Assembly (NCBI GenBank): GCA_934045905.1
Contig: OW203762.1
Location: forward strand, 10,383,647 to 10,447,646
Origin: Leuctra nigra
Taxonomy: Eukaryota > Arthropoda > Insecta > Plecoptera > Leuctridae
Length of the DNA: 64,000 nucleotides
Direction of reading: 5' to 3'
Each line of letters begins with the position of its first letter. Position 1 is the stretch's first letter. Of the stretch, positions 12,241-25,317 are shown in pieces. Below the pieces are notes generated by a model. That model was not told where the DNA came from. It did no database searches and saw only the letters and a program-made list of their open reading frames with translations. The translations under genes were made by a program, and so were the position numbers.

Positions 12241-12798
12241 TAGTGCGACGTTAAGAAGCCCCAGATACGATGGTTGCATGAAAGATTGTCAGATTATCGG
12301 AATGGTGTCGCCATCACTTGCAGTCAGAAAGCACCTTGCTCACTCGTTTGCTCGGTCGATGCTGTTGCGAAAGTGAACGACGCGGCAAGATTTAAATTTC
12401 GGTTTGGAATGAAGTGGGAAATTATTAAAGGGACATATACGTACATGTATATTTTCACTAAATAAAAAAAAACAAGTAAATACAACATATTTTAGCCTTT
12501 ATAATACACTTCCAGAGAAAATGTAAAATTCAGAAAATATAGTACAATAGGGAATATGTATATATTTAAAAAATATATATAATTCAAAATATCAACATAT
12601 TTGTAAGTAAATCGCACTGTTTTCACACTAAAGGGTGCAAATTTTCATTCGTAAATATGAAATTGAAAATCTGTTTAAATTTTGGGGATAAAACGCCATC
12701 CCGGCGAGTGATGTCATTAATATCAACCAACAATGATGTTGCCACGCATTAAACAGTCAGAATATGCAAAAAATAACATCATTTTATCTTGTCGTGTT
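12241..12798. other. Unassigned AT-rich intergenic DNA
   Basis: No gene signal. The frames at 12023-12376 and 12274-12465 start inside or next to the SINE and have no coding character. Confidence 0.3.
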
Positions 12799-13725
12799 AA
12801 TTGATCGAGCGACTCCTTTTGGCTTCATTTGGCACGGACCTATTTTTTGTTTGTTTATGTTTATCTGTCGTCTGTTTGTATACACGTCGCACCGTTTATC
12901 CGATCGAGCTGACATTTTGCACACATGACCAGACCAAATATGAGATTTGCAGACCCTATTTTTTTTTAAATCCCCGGATTGATTCAAATTTAAAAAAAAA
13001 TAACTTTCGATTGGTTGGTCCGATCAATTTGAAATTTTGACAAGTCATTACGAGCAACATTTTCCCCAATCTTACGAAGTTTCAGCCAAATCCTCCCATT
13101 GGTTAAAATTTAAAACCTAATTTTTTTTTCTAGTTTTATAAATTAGAACCGATTGAACGATCAACTTATAAGTAACTTCGCATGATGTTGGGACCAACAT
13201 TATCTGCATTATTGACAATTTTCAGACTAATCTGTGTTTTAAATAAATCTAAAAGTTATTGACATTTTACGGACATTTTGCGTGTTGGCTGTCAAATTTC
13301 TCGAAAATGTTGATCACGGCAACTTTGACTCTTCAATGCAAGATCTCTGGTCCAAGGTATAGTTAAAGCAGAAACTTTCAAACGCATGTAATACTGATAA
13401 TGACCGTTCAACACTCGATTTGATATTGTGTACACACACTTATATCATATGAGTGGTCACAGGTATATTTTTTGAAGGAGATCCTGTGATTTTTGAAAAT
13501 TAAAAATGAACCGACCAATCTTAAAGGTTCGATCGATCAACTTAAAACTTTGTATGGTTATTTGGACCAATATTTTAGGATTTTTTTTAGATTTGTATAC
13601 AAGTATGTGACGAAATTCAAGAACTATAAGCTTTTAATGACATTTTCGAAAGAAAGAATTTCGGTTCGAGATGTTGAGCGTATCCGTGCTCGCTCATCAA
13701 CGCGTTACACAGAGCGTTTTCCTTG
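12799..13725 (+). mobile_element. Repeat family A copy, plus orientation
   Basis: It starts at 'aattgatcgagcgactcc' with the characteristic 'ggcacggacct' block and ends with 'acgcgttacacagagcgtt' and 'ttccttg', a one-base variant of the usual 'ttcctag'. Its right half matches 6435-7120 in reverse. Open frames in it are not conserved. Confidence 0.65.
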
Positions 13726-13839
13726 TGATATCAAATCATGTACAGCAACAATAAAAAAAAACGAATTGGTTTGTCTAAATGCACGAATGTAATGCAAAGG
13801 ACTTACTTTTGTCTTCGGGATGAATGCAGGGAGGTGAAG

Positions 13840-16800
13840 TGAAAGAGAAGCCGGCTCCTTCTGATGTGGATGCAGTGAGAGAGAAGCTGGCTCCTTCTGA
13901 TGTGGATGCAGTGAGAGAGAAGCTGGCTCCTTCTGATGTGGATGCAGTGAGAGAGAAGCTGGCTCCTTCTGATGTGGATGCAATGAGAGAGAAGCTGGCT
14001 CCTTCTGATGTGGATGCAGTGAGAGAGAAGCTGGCTCCTTCTGATGTGGATGCAGTGAGAGAGAAGCTGGCTCCTTCTGATGTGGATGCAGTGAGAGAGA
14101 AGCTGGCTCCTTCTGATGTAGATGCAATGAGAGAGAAGCCGGCTCCTTCTGATGTGGATGCAGTGAGAGAGAAGCTGGCTCCTTCTGATGTGGATGCAGT
14201 GAAAGAGAAGCTGGCTCCTTCTGATGTGGATGCAATAAGAGAGAAGCTGGCTCCTTCTGATGTGGATGCAGTGAAAGAGAAGCTGGCTCCTTCTGATGTG
14301 GATGCAATGAGAGAGAAGCCGGCTCCTTCTGATGTGGATGCAGTGAGTGAGAAGCTGGCTCCTTCTGATGTGGATGCAGTGAAAGAGAAGCTGGCTCCTT
14401 CTGATGTGGATGCAGTGAGAGAGAAGCTGGCTTCTTCTGATGTGGATGCAGTGAGAGAGAAGCTGGCTCCTTCTGATGTGGATGCATTGAGTGAGAAGCT
14501 GGCTCCTTCTGATGTGGATGCAGTGAAAGAGAAGCCGGCTCCTTCTGATGTGGATGCAATGAGAGAGAAGCTGGCTCCTTCTGATGTGGATGCAATGAGA
14601 GAGAAGCTGGCTCCTTCTGATGTGGATGCAGTGAGAGAGAAGCTGGCTCCTTCTGATGTGGATGCAATGAGAGAGAAGCTGGCTCCTTCTGATGTGGATG
14701 CAATGAGAGAGAAGTTGGCTCCTTCTGATGTGGATGTAGTGAAAGAGAAGCTGGCTCCTTCTGATGTGGATGCAATGAGAGAGAGCTGGCTTCTTCTGAT
14801 GTGGATGCAGTGAGAGAGCAGCTGGCTCCTTCTGATGTGGATGACGTGAGAGAGAAGTTATGCTCCTTCTGATGTGGATGCAGTGAAAGAGAAGCTGGCT
14901 CCTTCTGATGTGGATGCAATGAGAGAGAAGTTGGCTCCTTCTGATGTGGATGCTGGGAGAGAGAAGCTGGCTCCTTCTGATGGGGATGCAATGAGAGAGA
15001 AGGTGGCTCCTTCTGATGTATATGCAGTGCGAGAGAAGCTGGCTCCTTCTGATGGGGATGCAATGAGAGAGAAGGTGGCTCCTTCTGATGTATATGCAGT
15101 GCGAGAGAAGCTGGCTCCTTCTGATGTGGATGCAGTGAGAGAGAAGCTGGCTCCTTCTGATGTGGATGCAATGAGAGAGAAGCTGGCTCCTTCTGATGTG
15201 GATGCAATGAGAGAGAAGTTGGCTCCTTCTGATGTGGATGTAGTGAGAGAGAAGCTGGCTCCTTCTGATGTGGATGCAATGAGTGAGAAGCTGGCTCCTT
15301 CTGATGTGGATGCAATGAGAGAGAAGGTGGCTCCTTCTGATGTGGATGCAGTGAGAGAGAAGCTGGCTCCTTCTGATGTGGATGCAATGAGAGAGAAGCT
15401 GGCTCCTTCTGATGTGGATGCAATGAGAGAGAAGTTGGCTCCTTCTGATGTGGATGTAGTGAGAGAGAAGCTGGCTCCTTTTGATGTGGATGCAATGAGA
15501 GAGAAGGTGGCTCCTTCTGATGTATATGCAGTGCGAGAGAAGCTGGCTCCTTCTGATGTGGATGCAGTGAGAGAAATGTTATGCTCTTTCTGTTGTGGAT
15601 GCAATGAGAGAGAAGCTGGCTCCTTCTGATGTGGATGCAATGAGAGAGAAGCTGGCTCCTTCTGATGTAGATGCAGTGAGAGAGAAGCTGGCTCTTTCTG
15701 ATGTGGATGCTGTGAGAGAGAAGCTGGCTCCTTCTGATGTGGATGCAATGAGAGAGAAGCTGGCTCCTTCTGATGTGGATGTAGTGAGAGAGAAGCTGGC
15801 TCCTTCTGATGTGTATGCAATGAGAGATTAGCCGTCTCCTTCTGATGTGGATGCAGTGAGATCGAAGCTGGCTCCTTCTGATGTGGATGCAATGAGAGAG
15901 AAGCTGGCTCCTTCTGATGTGGATGCAATGAGAGAGAAGCCGGCTCCTTCTGATGTGGATGCAGTAAGAGAGAAGCTGGCTCCTTCTGATGTGGATGAGT
16001 GACAACAGAGAAGCTGGCTCCATCTGATGTGGATGCAATGAGAGAGAAGCTGGCTTCTTCTGATATGGATGCAGTGAGAGAGAAGCTGGCTCCTTCTGAT
16101 GTGGATGCAATGAGAGAGAAGCTGGCTCCTTCTGATGTGGATGCAATGAGAGAGAAGCTGGCTCCTTCTGATGTGGATGAAGTGAGAGAGAAGCTGGCTC
16201 CTTCTGATGTGGATGCAATGAGAGAGAAGCCGGCTCCTTCTGATGTGGATGCAGTGAGATAGAAGCTGGCTCCTTCTGATGTGGATGCAATGAGAGAGAA
16301 GCTGGCTCCTTCTGATGTGGATGCAGTGAGAGAGAAGCTGGCTCCTTCTGATGTGGATGCATCGAAAGAGAAGCTGGCTCCTTCTGATGTGGATGCAATG
16401 AGAGAGAAGCTGGCTCCTTCTGATGTGGATGCAGTGCGATAGAAGCCGGCTCCTTCTGATGTGGATGCAGTGAGAGAGAAGCTGGCTCCTTCTGATGTGG
16501 GTGCAGTGAAAGAGAAGCTGGCTCCTTCTGATGTGGATGCAATAAGAGAGAAGCTGGCTCCTTCTGATGTGGATGCAGTGAAAGAGAAGCTGGCTCCTTC
16601 TGATGTGGATGCAATGAGAGAGAAGCCGGCTCCTTCTGATGTGGATGCAGTGAGTGAGAAGCTGGCTCCTTCTGATGTGGATGCAGTGAAAGAGAAGCTG
16701 GCTCCTTCTGATGTGGATGCAGTGAGAGAGAAGCTGGCTTCTTCTGATGTGGATGCAGTGAGAGAGAAGCTGGCTCCTTCTGATGTGGATGCATTGAGTG

Positions 16801-19800
16801 AGAAGCTGGCTCCTTCTGATGTGGATGCAGTGAAAGAGAAGCCGGCTCCTTCTGATGTGGATGCAATGAGAGAGAAGCTGGCTCCTTCTGATGTGGATGC
16901 AATGAGAGAGAAGCTGGCTCCTTCTGATGTGGATGCAGTGAGAGAGAAGCTGGCTCCTTCTGATGTGGATGCAGTGAGAGAGAAGCTGGCTCCTTCTGAT
17001 GTGGATGCAATGAGAGAGAAGCTGGCTCCTTCTGATGTGGATGTAGTGAAAGAGAAGCTGGCTCCTTCTGATGTGGATGCAATGAGAGAGAAGCTGGCTC
17101 CTTCTGATGTATATGCAGTGCGAGAGAAGCTGGCTCCTTCTGATGTGGATGCAGTGAGAGAGAAGTTATGCTCCTTCTGATGTGGATGCAATGAGAGAGC
17201 AGCTGGCTCCTTCTGATGTGGATGAAGTGAGAGAGAAGTTATGCTCCTTCTGATGTGGATGCAGTGAAAGAGAAGCTTGCTCCTTCTGATGTGGATGCAA
17301 TGAGAGAAAAGTTGGCTCCTTCTGATGTGGATGCTGGGAGAGAGAAGCTGGCTCCTTCTGATGGGAATGCAATTAGAGAGAAGGTGGCTCTTTCTGATGT
17401 GGATGCAGTGCGAGAGAAGCTGGCTCCTTCTGATGTGGATGCAGTGAGTGAGAAGCTGGCTCCTTCTGATGTGGATGCAGTGAAAGAGAAGCTGGCTCCT
17501 TCTGATGTGGATGCAGTGAGAGAGAAGCTGGCTTCTTCTGATGTGGATGCAGTGAGAGAGAAGCTGGCTCCTTCTGATGTGGATGCATTGAGTGAGAAGC
17601 TGGCTCCTTCTGATGTGGATGCAGTGAAAGAGAAGCTGGCTTCTTCTGATGTGGATGCAGTGAGAGAGCAGCTGGCTCCTTCTGATGTGGATGTAGTGAG
17701 AGAGAAGCTGGCTCCTTCTGATGTGGATGCAATGAGAGAGAAGCTGGCTCCTTCTGATGTGAATGCAGTGTGAGAGAAGTTGGCTCCTTCTGATGTGGAT
17801 GCAGTGAGAGAGAAGCTGGCTCCTTCTGATGTGTATGCAATGAGAGAGAAGCTGGCTCCTTCTGATGTGGATGCAATGAGAGAGAAGTTGGCTCCTTCTG
17901 ATGTGGATGCAGTGAGAGAGAAGCTGGCTCCTTCTGATGTGTATGCAATGAGAGAGAAGCTGGCACCTTCTGATGTGGATGCAATGAGAGAGAAGGTGGC
18001 TCCTTCTGATGTGGATGCAGTGAGAGAGAAGCTGGCTCCTTCTGATGGGGATGCAATGAGAGAGAAGGTGGCTCCTTCTGATGTGGATGCAGTGAGAGAG
18101 AAGCTGGCTCCTTCTGGTGGGGATGCAATGAGAGAGAAGGTGGCTCCTTCTGATGTATATGCAGTGCGAGAGAAGCTGGCTCCTTCTGATGTGGATGCAG
18201 TGAGAGAGAAGCTGGCTCCTTCTAATGTGGATGCAATGAGAGAGAAGCTGGCTCCTTCTGATGTGGATGCAATGAGAGAGAAGTTGGCTCCTACTGATGT
18301 GGATGTAGTGAGAGAGAAGCTGGCTCCTTTTGATGTGGATGCAATGAGAGAGAAGCTGGCTCCTTCTTCTGTGGATGCAGTAAGAGAGAAGCTGGCTCCT
18401 TCTGATGGGGATGCAATGAGAGAGAAAGTGGCTCCTTCTGATGTGGATGCAGTGAGGGAGAAGTTATGCTCTTTCTGTTGTAGATGCAGTGAGAGAGAAG
18501 CTGGCTCCTTCTGATGTGGAGGTAGTGAGAGAGAAGCTGGCTCCTTCTGATGTGTATGCAATGAGAGAGAAGCCGGCTCCTTCTGATGTGGATGCAGTGA
18601 GATAGAGGCTGGCTCCTTCTGATGTGGATGCAATGAGAGAGAAGCTGGCTCCTTCTGATGTGGATGCAATGAGAGAGAAGCCGGCTCCTTCTGATGTGGA
18701 TGCAGTAAGAGAGAAGCTGGCTCCTTCTGATGTGGATGAGTGACAACAGAGAAGCTGGCTCCTTCTGATGTGGATGCAATGAGAGAGAAGCTGGCTCCTT
18801 CTGATATGGATGCAGTGAGAGAGAAGCTGGCTCCTTCTGATGTGGATGCAATGAGAGAGAAGCTGGCTCCTTCTGATGTGGATGCAATGAGAGAGAAGCT
18901 GGCTCCTTCTGATGTGGATGCAATGAGAGAGAAGCTGGCTCCTTCTGATGTGGATGTAGTGAGAGAGAAGCTGGCTCCTTCTGATGTGGATGCAATGAGA
19001 GAGAAGCCGGCTCCTTCTGATGTGGATGCAGTGAGATAGAAGCTGGCTCCTTCTGATGTGGATGCAATGAGAGAGAAGCCGGCTCCTTCAGATGTGGATT
19101 CAGTAAGAGAGAAGCTGGCTCCTTCTGATGTGGATGCAGTGAGAGAGAAGCTGGCTCCTTCTGATGTGGATGTAGTGAAAGAGAAGCTGGCTCCTTCTGA
19201 TGTGGATGCAGTGAGAGAGAAGCTGGCTCCTTCTGATGTGGATGTTGTGAGAAAGAAGCTGGCTCATTCTGATGTGGATGAGTGACAACAGAGAAGCTGG
19301 CTCCTTTTGATGTGGATGCAGTGAAAGAGAAGTTGGCTCCTTCTGATGTGGTTGAGTTACAACGGAGAAGCTGGCTCCTTCTGATGTGGATGCAATGAGA
19401 GAGAAGTTGGCTCCTTCTGATGTGGATGCAATGAGAGAGAAGCTGGCTCCTTCTGATGTGGATGCAGTGAGAGAGAAGCTGGCTCCTTCTGATGTGGATG
19501 TAGTGAGAAAGAAGCTGGCTCCTTCTGATGTGGATGAGTGACAACAGAGAAGCTGGCTCCTTTTGATGTGGATGCAGTGAAAGAGAAGTTGGCTCCTTCT
19601 GATGTGGATGAGTGACAACAGAGAAGCTGGCTCCTTTTGATGTGGATGCAGTGAAAGAGAAGTTGGCTCCTTCTGATGTGGTTGAGTTACAACGGAGAAG
19701 CTGGCTCCTTCTGATGTGGATGCAATGAGAGAGAAGTTGGCTCCTTCTGATGTGGTTGCAGTGAGAGAGAAGCTGGCTCCTTCTGATGTGGATGCAGTGA

Positions 19801-21605
19801 GAGAGAAGCTGGCTCCTTCTGATGTGGATGCAGTGAGAGAGAAGCTGGCTCCTTCTGATGTGGATGCAGTGAGAGAGAAGCTGGCTCCTTCTGATGTGGA
19901 TGCAATGAGAGAGAAGCTGGCTCCTTCTGATGTGGATGCAATGAGAGAGAATCTGGCTCCTTCTGATGTGGATGCAATGAGAGAGAACCTGGCTCCTTCT
20001 GATGTGGATGCAGTGAGAGAGATGCTGGCTCCTTCTAATGTGGATGCATTAAGTGAGAAGCTGTCTCCTTCTGATGTGGATGCAGTGAAAGAGAAGCTGG
20101 CTCCTTCTGATGTGGATGCAATGAGAGAGAAGCTGGCTCCTTCTGATGTGGATGCAGTGAGAGAGAAGCTGGCTCCTTCTGATGTGGATGCATTAAGTGA
20201 GAAGCTGGCTCCTTCTGATGTGGATGCAGTGAGAAAGAAGCTGGCTCCTTCTGATGTGGATGCAATGAGAGAGAAGCTGGCTCCTTCTGATGTGGTTGCA
20301 ATGAGAGAGAAGCTGGCTCCTTCTGATGTGGATGCAGTGAGAGAGAAGCTGGCTTGTTCTGATGTGGATGCATTGAGTGAGAAGCTGGCTCCTTCTGATG
20401 TGGATGCAATGAGAGAGAAGCTGGCTCCTTCTGATGTGGATGCAGTGAGAGAGAAGCTGGCTCCTTCTGATGTGGATGCAGTGAGAGAGAAGCTGGCTCC
20501 TTCTGATGTGGATGCAGTGAGAGAGAAGCTGGCTCCTTCTGATGTGGATGCAGTGAGAGAGAAGCTGGCTCCTTCTGATGTGGATGCAATGAGAGAGAAG
20601 CTGGCTCCTTCTGATGTGGATGCAATGAGAGAGAAGCTGGCTCCTTCTGATGTGGATGCATTGAGAGAGAAGCTGGCTCCTTCTGATGTGGATGCAATGA
20701 GAGAGAAGCTGGCTCCTTCTGATGTGGATGTAGTGAGAGAGAAGCTGGCTCCTTCTGATGTGGATGCAATGAGAGAGAAGCCGGCTCCTTCTGATGTGGA
20801 TGCAGTGAGATAGAAGCTGGCTCCTTCTGATGTGGATGCAATGAGAGAGAAGCTGGCTCCTTCTGATGTGGATTCAGTAAGAGAGAAGCTGGCTCCTTCT
20901 GATGTGGATGCAGTGAGAGAGAAGCTGGCTCCTTCTGATGTGGATGTAGTGAAAGAGAAGCTGGCTCCTTCTGATGTGGATGCAGTGAGAGAGAAGCTGG
21001 CTCCTTCTGATGTGGATGTAGTGAGAAAGAAGCTGGCTCCTTCTGATGTGGATGTAGTGAGAAAGAAGCTGGCTCCTTCTGATGTGGATGAGTGACAACA
21101 GAGAAGCTGGCTCCTTCTGATGTGGATGCAATGAGAGAGAAGTTGGCTCCTTCTGATGTGGATGCAATGAGAGAGAAGCTGGCTCCTTCTGATGTGGATG
21201 CAGTGAGAGAGAAGCTGGCTCCTTCTAATGTGGATGCAGTGAGAGAGAAGCTGGCTCCTTCTGATGTGGATGCATTGAGTGAGAAGCTGGCTCCTTCTGA
21301 TGTGGATGCAGTGAAAGAGAAGCTGGCTCCTTCTGATGTGGATGCAATGAGAGAGAAGCTGGCTCCTTCTGATGTGGATGAGTGACAACAGAGAAGCTGG
21401 CTCCTTCTGATGTGGATGCAGTGAGAGAGAAGCTGGCTCCTTCTGATGTGGATGTAGTGAGAAAGAAGCTGGCTCCTTCTGATGTGGATGCAGTGAGAGA
21501 GAAGCTGGCTCCTTCTGATGTGGATGCAGTGAGAGAGAAGCTGGCTCCTTCTGATGTGGATGCAGTGAGAGAGAAGCTGGCTCCTTCTGATGTGGATGCA
21601 ATGAG
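13840..21605. repeat. 36-bp tandem satellite, about 215 copies
   Basis: The unit is 36 bp: 'gagaagctggctccttct' plus 'gatgtggatgcagtgaga'. As 36 is a multiple of 3, frames stay open for long distances: plus frames read EKLAPSDVDAVR repeats, and minus frames read HPHQKEPASLSL or STSEGASFSLTA repeats, up to 1125 codons. Variants are mostly single-base, with a recurring stop-creating 38-bp variant containing 'gagtgacaacagagaag'. Higher-order blocks exist: the run near 14180-14740 recurs near 16520-17080, and 18730-19260 resembles 20560-21095. Overlapping opposite-strand frames and in-frame breaks argue against a protein. On the minus strand each unit resembles a splice acceptor: a pyrimidine tract, then 'catccacatcag'. 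Confidence 0.95.
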
Positions 21606-22018
21606 ACTGACCACTGTACTGACTCACAGCTGACTGACTTGGACAGGAGTTCACGTGATAACAGTGATAAGAGAGCGACCAATCAGCGCACATCATTCGT
21701 CATTCGTCCAGTTTGTTGTCATTACGTGAAATCTAGAGTCTTCGTGCTGCCACGCTCCCGGGAGGTCGTGGTTAGCGTGGAGATTCATCGCCAATGAATC
21801 ACAATGTGCCCAGTCAGCTAGTTAAATGTTATTTAACGAAATCTAGTATCATCGGCTAAGATATTAGTCTTTTAGTGCATCTATAAATTTAATTAATATA
21901 TCATATTTATTATCTACCATCTAAATCTTACTGAATGGTCGTATTGAGAGAATTACAAGAACAAATTGAAATCGAACTGGCCGAAATATTTTTATTAAGT
22001 GTGGCCATCCAAACTAAA
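21606..22018. other. Unassigned intergenic DNA right of the 36-bp satellite
   Basis: Unique sequence with no ORF, splice-flanked exon or obvious repeat. It begins with a short 'actgactcacagctgactga' stretch next to the array edge. Confidence 0.3.
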
Positions 22019-22442
22019 TAGGGAAGTCTCCTGAAATTTTATTCTAGTAAATTTCTATAAATTACCACAAATAATAATGACAAATACACTTATTACCTGT
22101 GAAATATTAAATTTTCATTCATAAAAATCGAGTTCAAATATCATAGGATTTTTGGCGGGATAAACGGCCTTTAACAAGAATCAGAACTGTGATGTCATTT
22201 CCAAGTCTTGAACATTGTGTTGACATGGGGATTCCCTTGTTGCCATGGCAATATAGCAAACTGTGATGTCATTGCCAATTTTCCTGTTTTTAAATGAGAG
22301 GAGATCTATCAAACTTTGTAAATGAATTACATGAGAACTATTCGTCCAACAACAAAAATAATACCACATCTGTGTTCAGCAACATCTCAACTTTCATAAA
22401 ATAAATATTATTCTGAATTCTAATCTTCACGAGACTTCCCTA
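22019..22442. mobile_element. MITE-like element with terminal inverted repeats
   Basis: The ends 'tagggaagtctc' and 'gagacttccctat' are inverted copies about 425 bp apart, and similarity continues inward for some 30 bases at lower identity. The interior contains two 'ctgtgatgtcatt' strings and no ORF of note. It may be flanked by a TA dinucleotide duplication. Confidence 0.55.
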
Positions 22443-23119
22443 TTCAACAACAACAACAACGTGAAATCTACGCTACCGTCATTGAATCGCAATCCGGCAT
22501 CAACCGAAGAAAATGGCAAATATATCAACACAATCAAAACAGATCACAATTGCCACGAGAAATAATCAAAATTAAGGGGAGTTTATCAATGCCCTGCTTA
22601 AACCAGTAGTTAAGTTGAACATCCAATTAAAGTTCGTTCACGATAAGAATTTCACTGACGTTTTAGTCGATCACGTCGTTCATTGGTCAGTCACTTGAAC
22701 ACTGCCCTGTCAATGGCAAGACTTTCTTCTTTGTATTATTGAAATTGTATAAATTATGTCAAATACACTATTTTTATTATTAGAAAATATTAGAAAAATT
22801 GAATCAAATTGATTTATTTCCATCTTCAGTCGTATTATACATAGTTTTGGATTATTCTATTGATATTTTCATATGTAGATATACAATTGTTCATTTGACT
22901 ACAGTAGTATCTACACGGCCGCCATTACGGCTTGCAATTCTAATCGTGAATGAACTTTACAAGGAATGAAATTGGATGTTGCCATGTCCAAATAGTCTTA
23001 ATTAACTGTTTAAAATTTAGCAGAGTATTGAAAACACGGATTAATATACCGTAGATTATTATTATTACAGTGCATGCCCAAAGTAACCACTCCGCAAAGA
23101 TAAAGATCCCAATAATTAC
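22443..23119. other. Unassigned intergenic or intronic AT-rich DNA
   Basis: No gene signal. If the minus-strand exon at 23120-23241 is real, this stretch is its first intron. Confidence 0.3.
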
Positions 23120-23241
23120 CTGTGAGCACGTTGATACGCCGCGAAGTCCGAGGATCTCGTCCAACACGGTAACAACGTGATCAGCGAGAAACAACAGACA
23201 GCGACATCAGCTAGACCAAAGAGCCGAGTTGAACGACTCAT
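23120..23241 (-). CDS. Candidate first coding exon of an unidentified gene, minus strand
   Basis: On the minus strand an ATG at 23241 opens a frame of 40 codons plus two bases. It ends at a good splice donor, CACAG|GTAATT, whose own TAA would be the stop if unspliced. The predicted start is MSRSTRLFGLADVAVCCFSL, continuing with a hydrophobic stretch (about residues 12-26) that could be a signal peptide or anchor. The exon is CpG-rich relative to its AT-rich surroundings, which fits coding sequence. Downstream exons would lie at lower coordinates and were not identified. One speculative possibility is that the minus-strand exon-like edge at about 13807-13847 belongs to this gene. The product is not recognised. 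Confidence 0.35.
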
Positions 23242-24476
23242 TTCTAATTACCTACACAAGAACAGAAACAATGAGAAAGCAGCAAAGTAACCCCCAGAAA
23301 TTAACTTTATTTTAACTCTACAAGGCTGAAATGAGCAAAAGTTACGCCACCACATACTAAAACTACTACTTTACAAGTAATGAACGGTACTAACAGCAAC
23401 TTATGTTTACTTTACGTTAGTCTACTGACGCTAGCACAAGTGGTGTTTTAATACATGTCAATGCACAATGCTGTCCGGATAGCGCCCTCTGCGCGGTTAC
23501 CCATAGCAGTGCATCAAAGTGTTCGAACTGCATCAAAGTAGTCCGTCCACATCACGACCAAAGCACTGAAGTACGTAGAACACTACGCCGAAGCGCAAGT
23601 CCACGCATAGTGCCGAGGAAGTGTTGCATTCCAACGCAACTCATGTTCGATTCGAATGAACCGCAGAGAAGATAGCACAAGTCACGCCACCGCACTAACA
23701 GCACTGGTGCACGCACAAATGAGCGAGACACGCAACATTCAGCGCACATGAACCGTGCAGCAGAGAGATACAGTAACGCAACCCGTGTTCACTTTAGTTA
23801 CTACTAATATGGGAACTATTCCAGCCTGATTATTGGACATGCGCCGGCCAACGCAATCCTGTCGAGCATCATCTGTCGTTATCATGCGAATCTGAAACAA
23901 TAGAGATCAGTTTTGTTACTCTCAGTTGTTCGCGTGCTCGTTTTGTCCTACAGTTTTGTCAGAAGGTCTTTGGGCATGCACTGGAATAATCATTTAAAAG
24001 TATGTATCTAAACATGTAAACCAAAAGGAGTGTGTGCTTTTAATTTCTTTAAAATGGTTTTTGTTGTTCTGAATCACACTGGGCTTGGTTCTTGTCAGAC
24101 GTCACCAACTCTAAAGACACGTGATCTACAGGACTGATTCAGCCTGTGGAGGGAGTTTTGTTGGTCCCCTCAGATGCTGGGAATCTGTAAACAATTCAGT
24201 TAGTCGACGGAGATCTCTGAAATACCGGATTCTTCATCATCATCAACGCTCTTGTCAGTAGCTGGGAATCCTCAGGACATGGAACGCTGATAGATGATGA
24301 CTGGTGTCGAACCGCGGACTCTTGGTCTTGATCGGAGATCCCTGGGTCCTCATTCACGAAGCGCGGTTATCTTGTGTTAGCTCGTAGTCCCAGCAGAGAT
24401 AACATTGGCCCCGGTGGAGATTTGGCTGTGTAGTAGTGATCAAGTAAATTGATTGGTTTCTATTTGAATTCTTAAC
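23242..24476. other. Unassigned intergenic DNA
   Basis: Mixed-composition sequence. No repeat family is recognised and no exon with credible start and splice signals was found. Minus-strand frame 23552-23749 has no start or splice context I trust. It could contain the promoter of the minus-strand exon at 23120-23241. Confidence 0.25.
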
Positions 24477-24499
24477 ATGGCTGAACCATTCACGTCGAG
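24477..24499 (+). CDS. Very weak candidate short first exon (ATG plus donor)
   Basis: A short ATG-led stretch reads MAEPFTS and ends at AG|GTATGAG, a reasonable donor, leaving phase 2. It does not match the phase needed by the Methyltransf_FA exon 2 downstream, and no partner acceptor was found. It is recorded only because the start and donor are both decent. Confidence 0.15.
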
Positions 24500-25317
24500 G
24501 TATGAGAGAGAAATGATGTATTTTCTTTCCTGTCCCTCACCTATAGATAATGACTAATTGTTGACGTATCCGGGCAACTATGATTGTAACAGTGACATTT
24601 AGTAGTTATTGCTGTGGACAACGGATTGTTGACGGTTGAATATTCCAGCAGATTATCCACTAGCAACAATAGCAGCCAATAATATACATAATAAGTGATA
24701 ACAATAATGTAAATATCCGAAATAACTCATTTTTAGCGCGTCCTTTATGCACAGCCAGCCCCAGTGAACTCCATGGTTAAATATTGTAACTAGAGACGGC
24801 ATTGCAGGCAGTTTTAGCTACGCCTGAGAGGTAGGCAACCAGCACGACACATGCGCATAGATGTGGCCTACCGTCTAGGAGCAAATTATAATGCCCGTCA
24901 TAAAATACGTAAATTTCAGAGAAAAAAAACAGCTAATAACACACCAATTCATAGTTTTCTCGTGACGTCACGTCACGTCTCTTTCGGTCGGGCGGCCATC
25001 TTGGTGTATCACATTCTGAAGGATGGCATACCTGTCATGCTGTATACATGATTTGTTTTGATTGTAATAATGTTAAAATGTGTCATTTAAGCTCAGGAAA
25101 TACTCTAATAAGCATAAGACTCACGCTTTTACAATATACCATTGATTATTTAGCAGTCAATGTAAAAGAAACTAGCTGTAATAATCACCAAATAGGCGAC
25201 ATTATTTGACGAAATTGCGCCTTCTTTTAAGTGGCCCAGGTGATGTAAATTCGACCCCTAGCGCTCGCTCCAATCTAGACCCTTATCTCCTAATTCATTT
25301 TCAAATATGTTTTTTTT

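Noticed and set aside
12023..12376. 117-codon frame starting YSGGRGSIPAAVLPDWG
   Set aside because: It is a translation of the SINE; the same peptide appears from the reverse SINE copy at 25349-25627.
13705..17082. 1125-codon minus-strand open frame (HPHQKEPASLSL repeats) and its overlapping partners as giant repeat proteins
   Set aside because: The 36-bp unit is open in several frames on both strands, frames on opposite strands overlap completely, and there are stop variants and frame shifts throughout. It is a satellite; no unique flanking coding sequence supports a protein.
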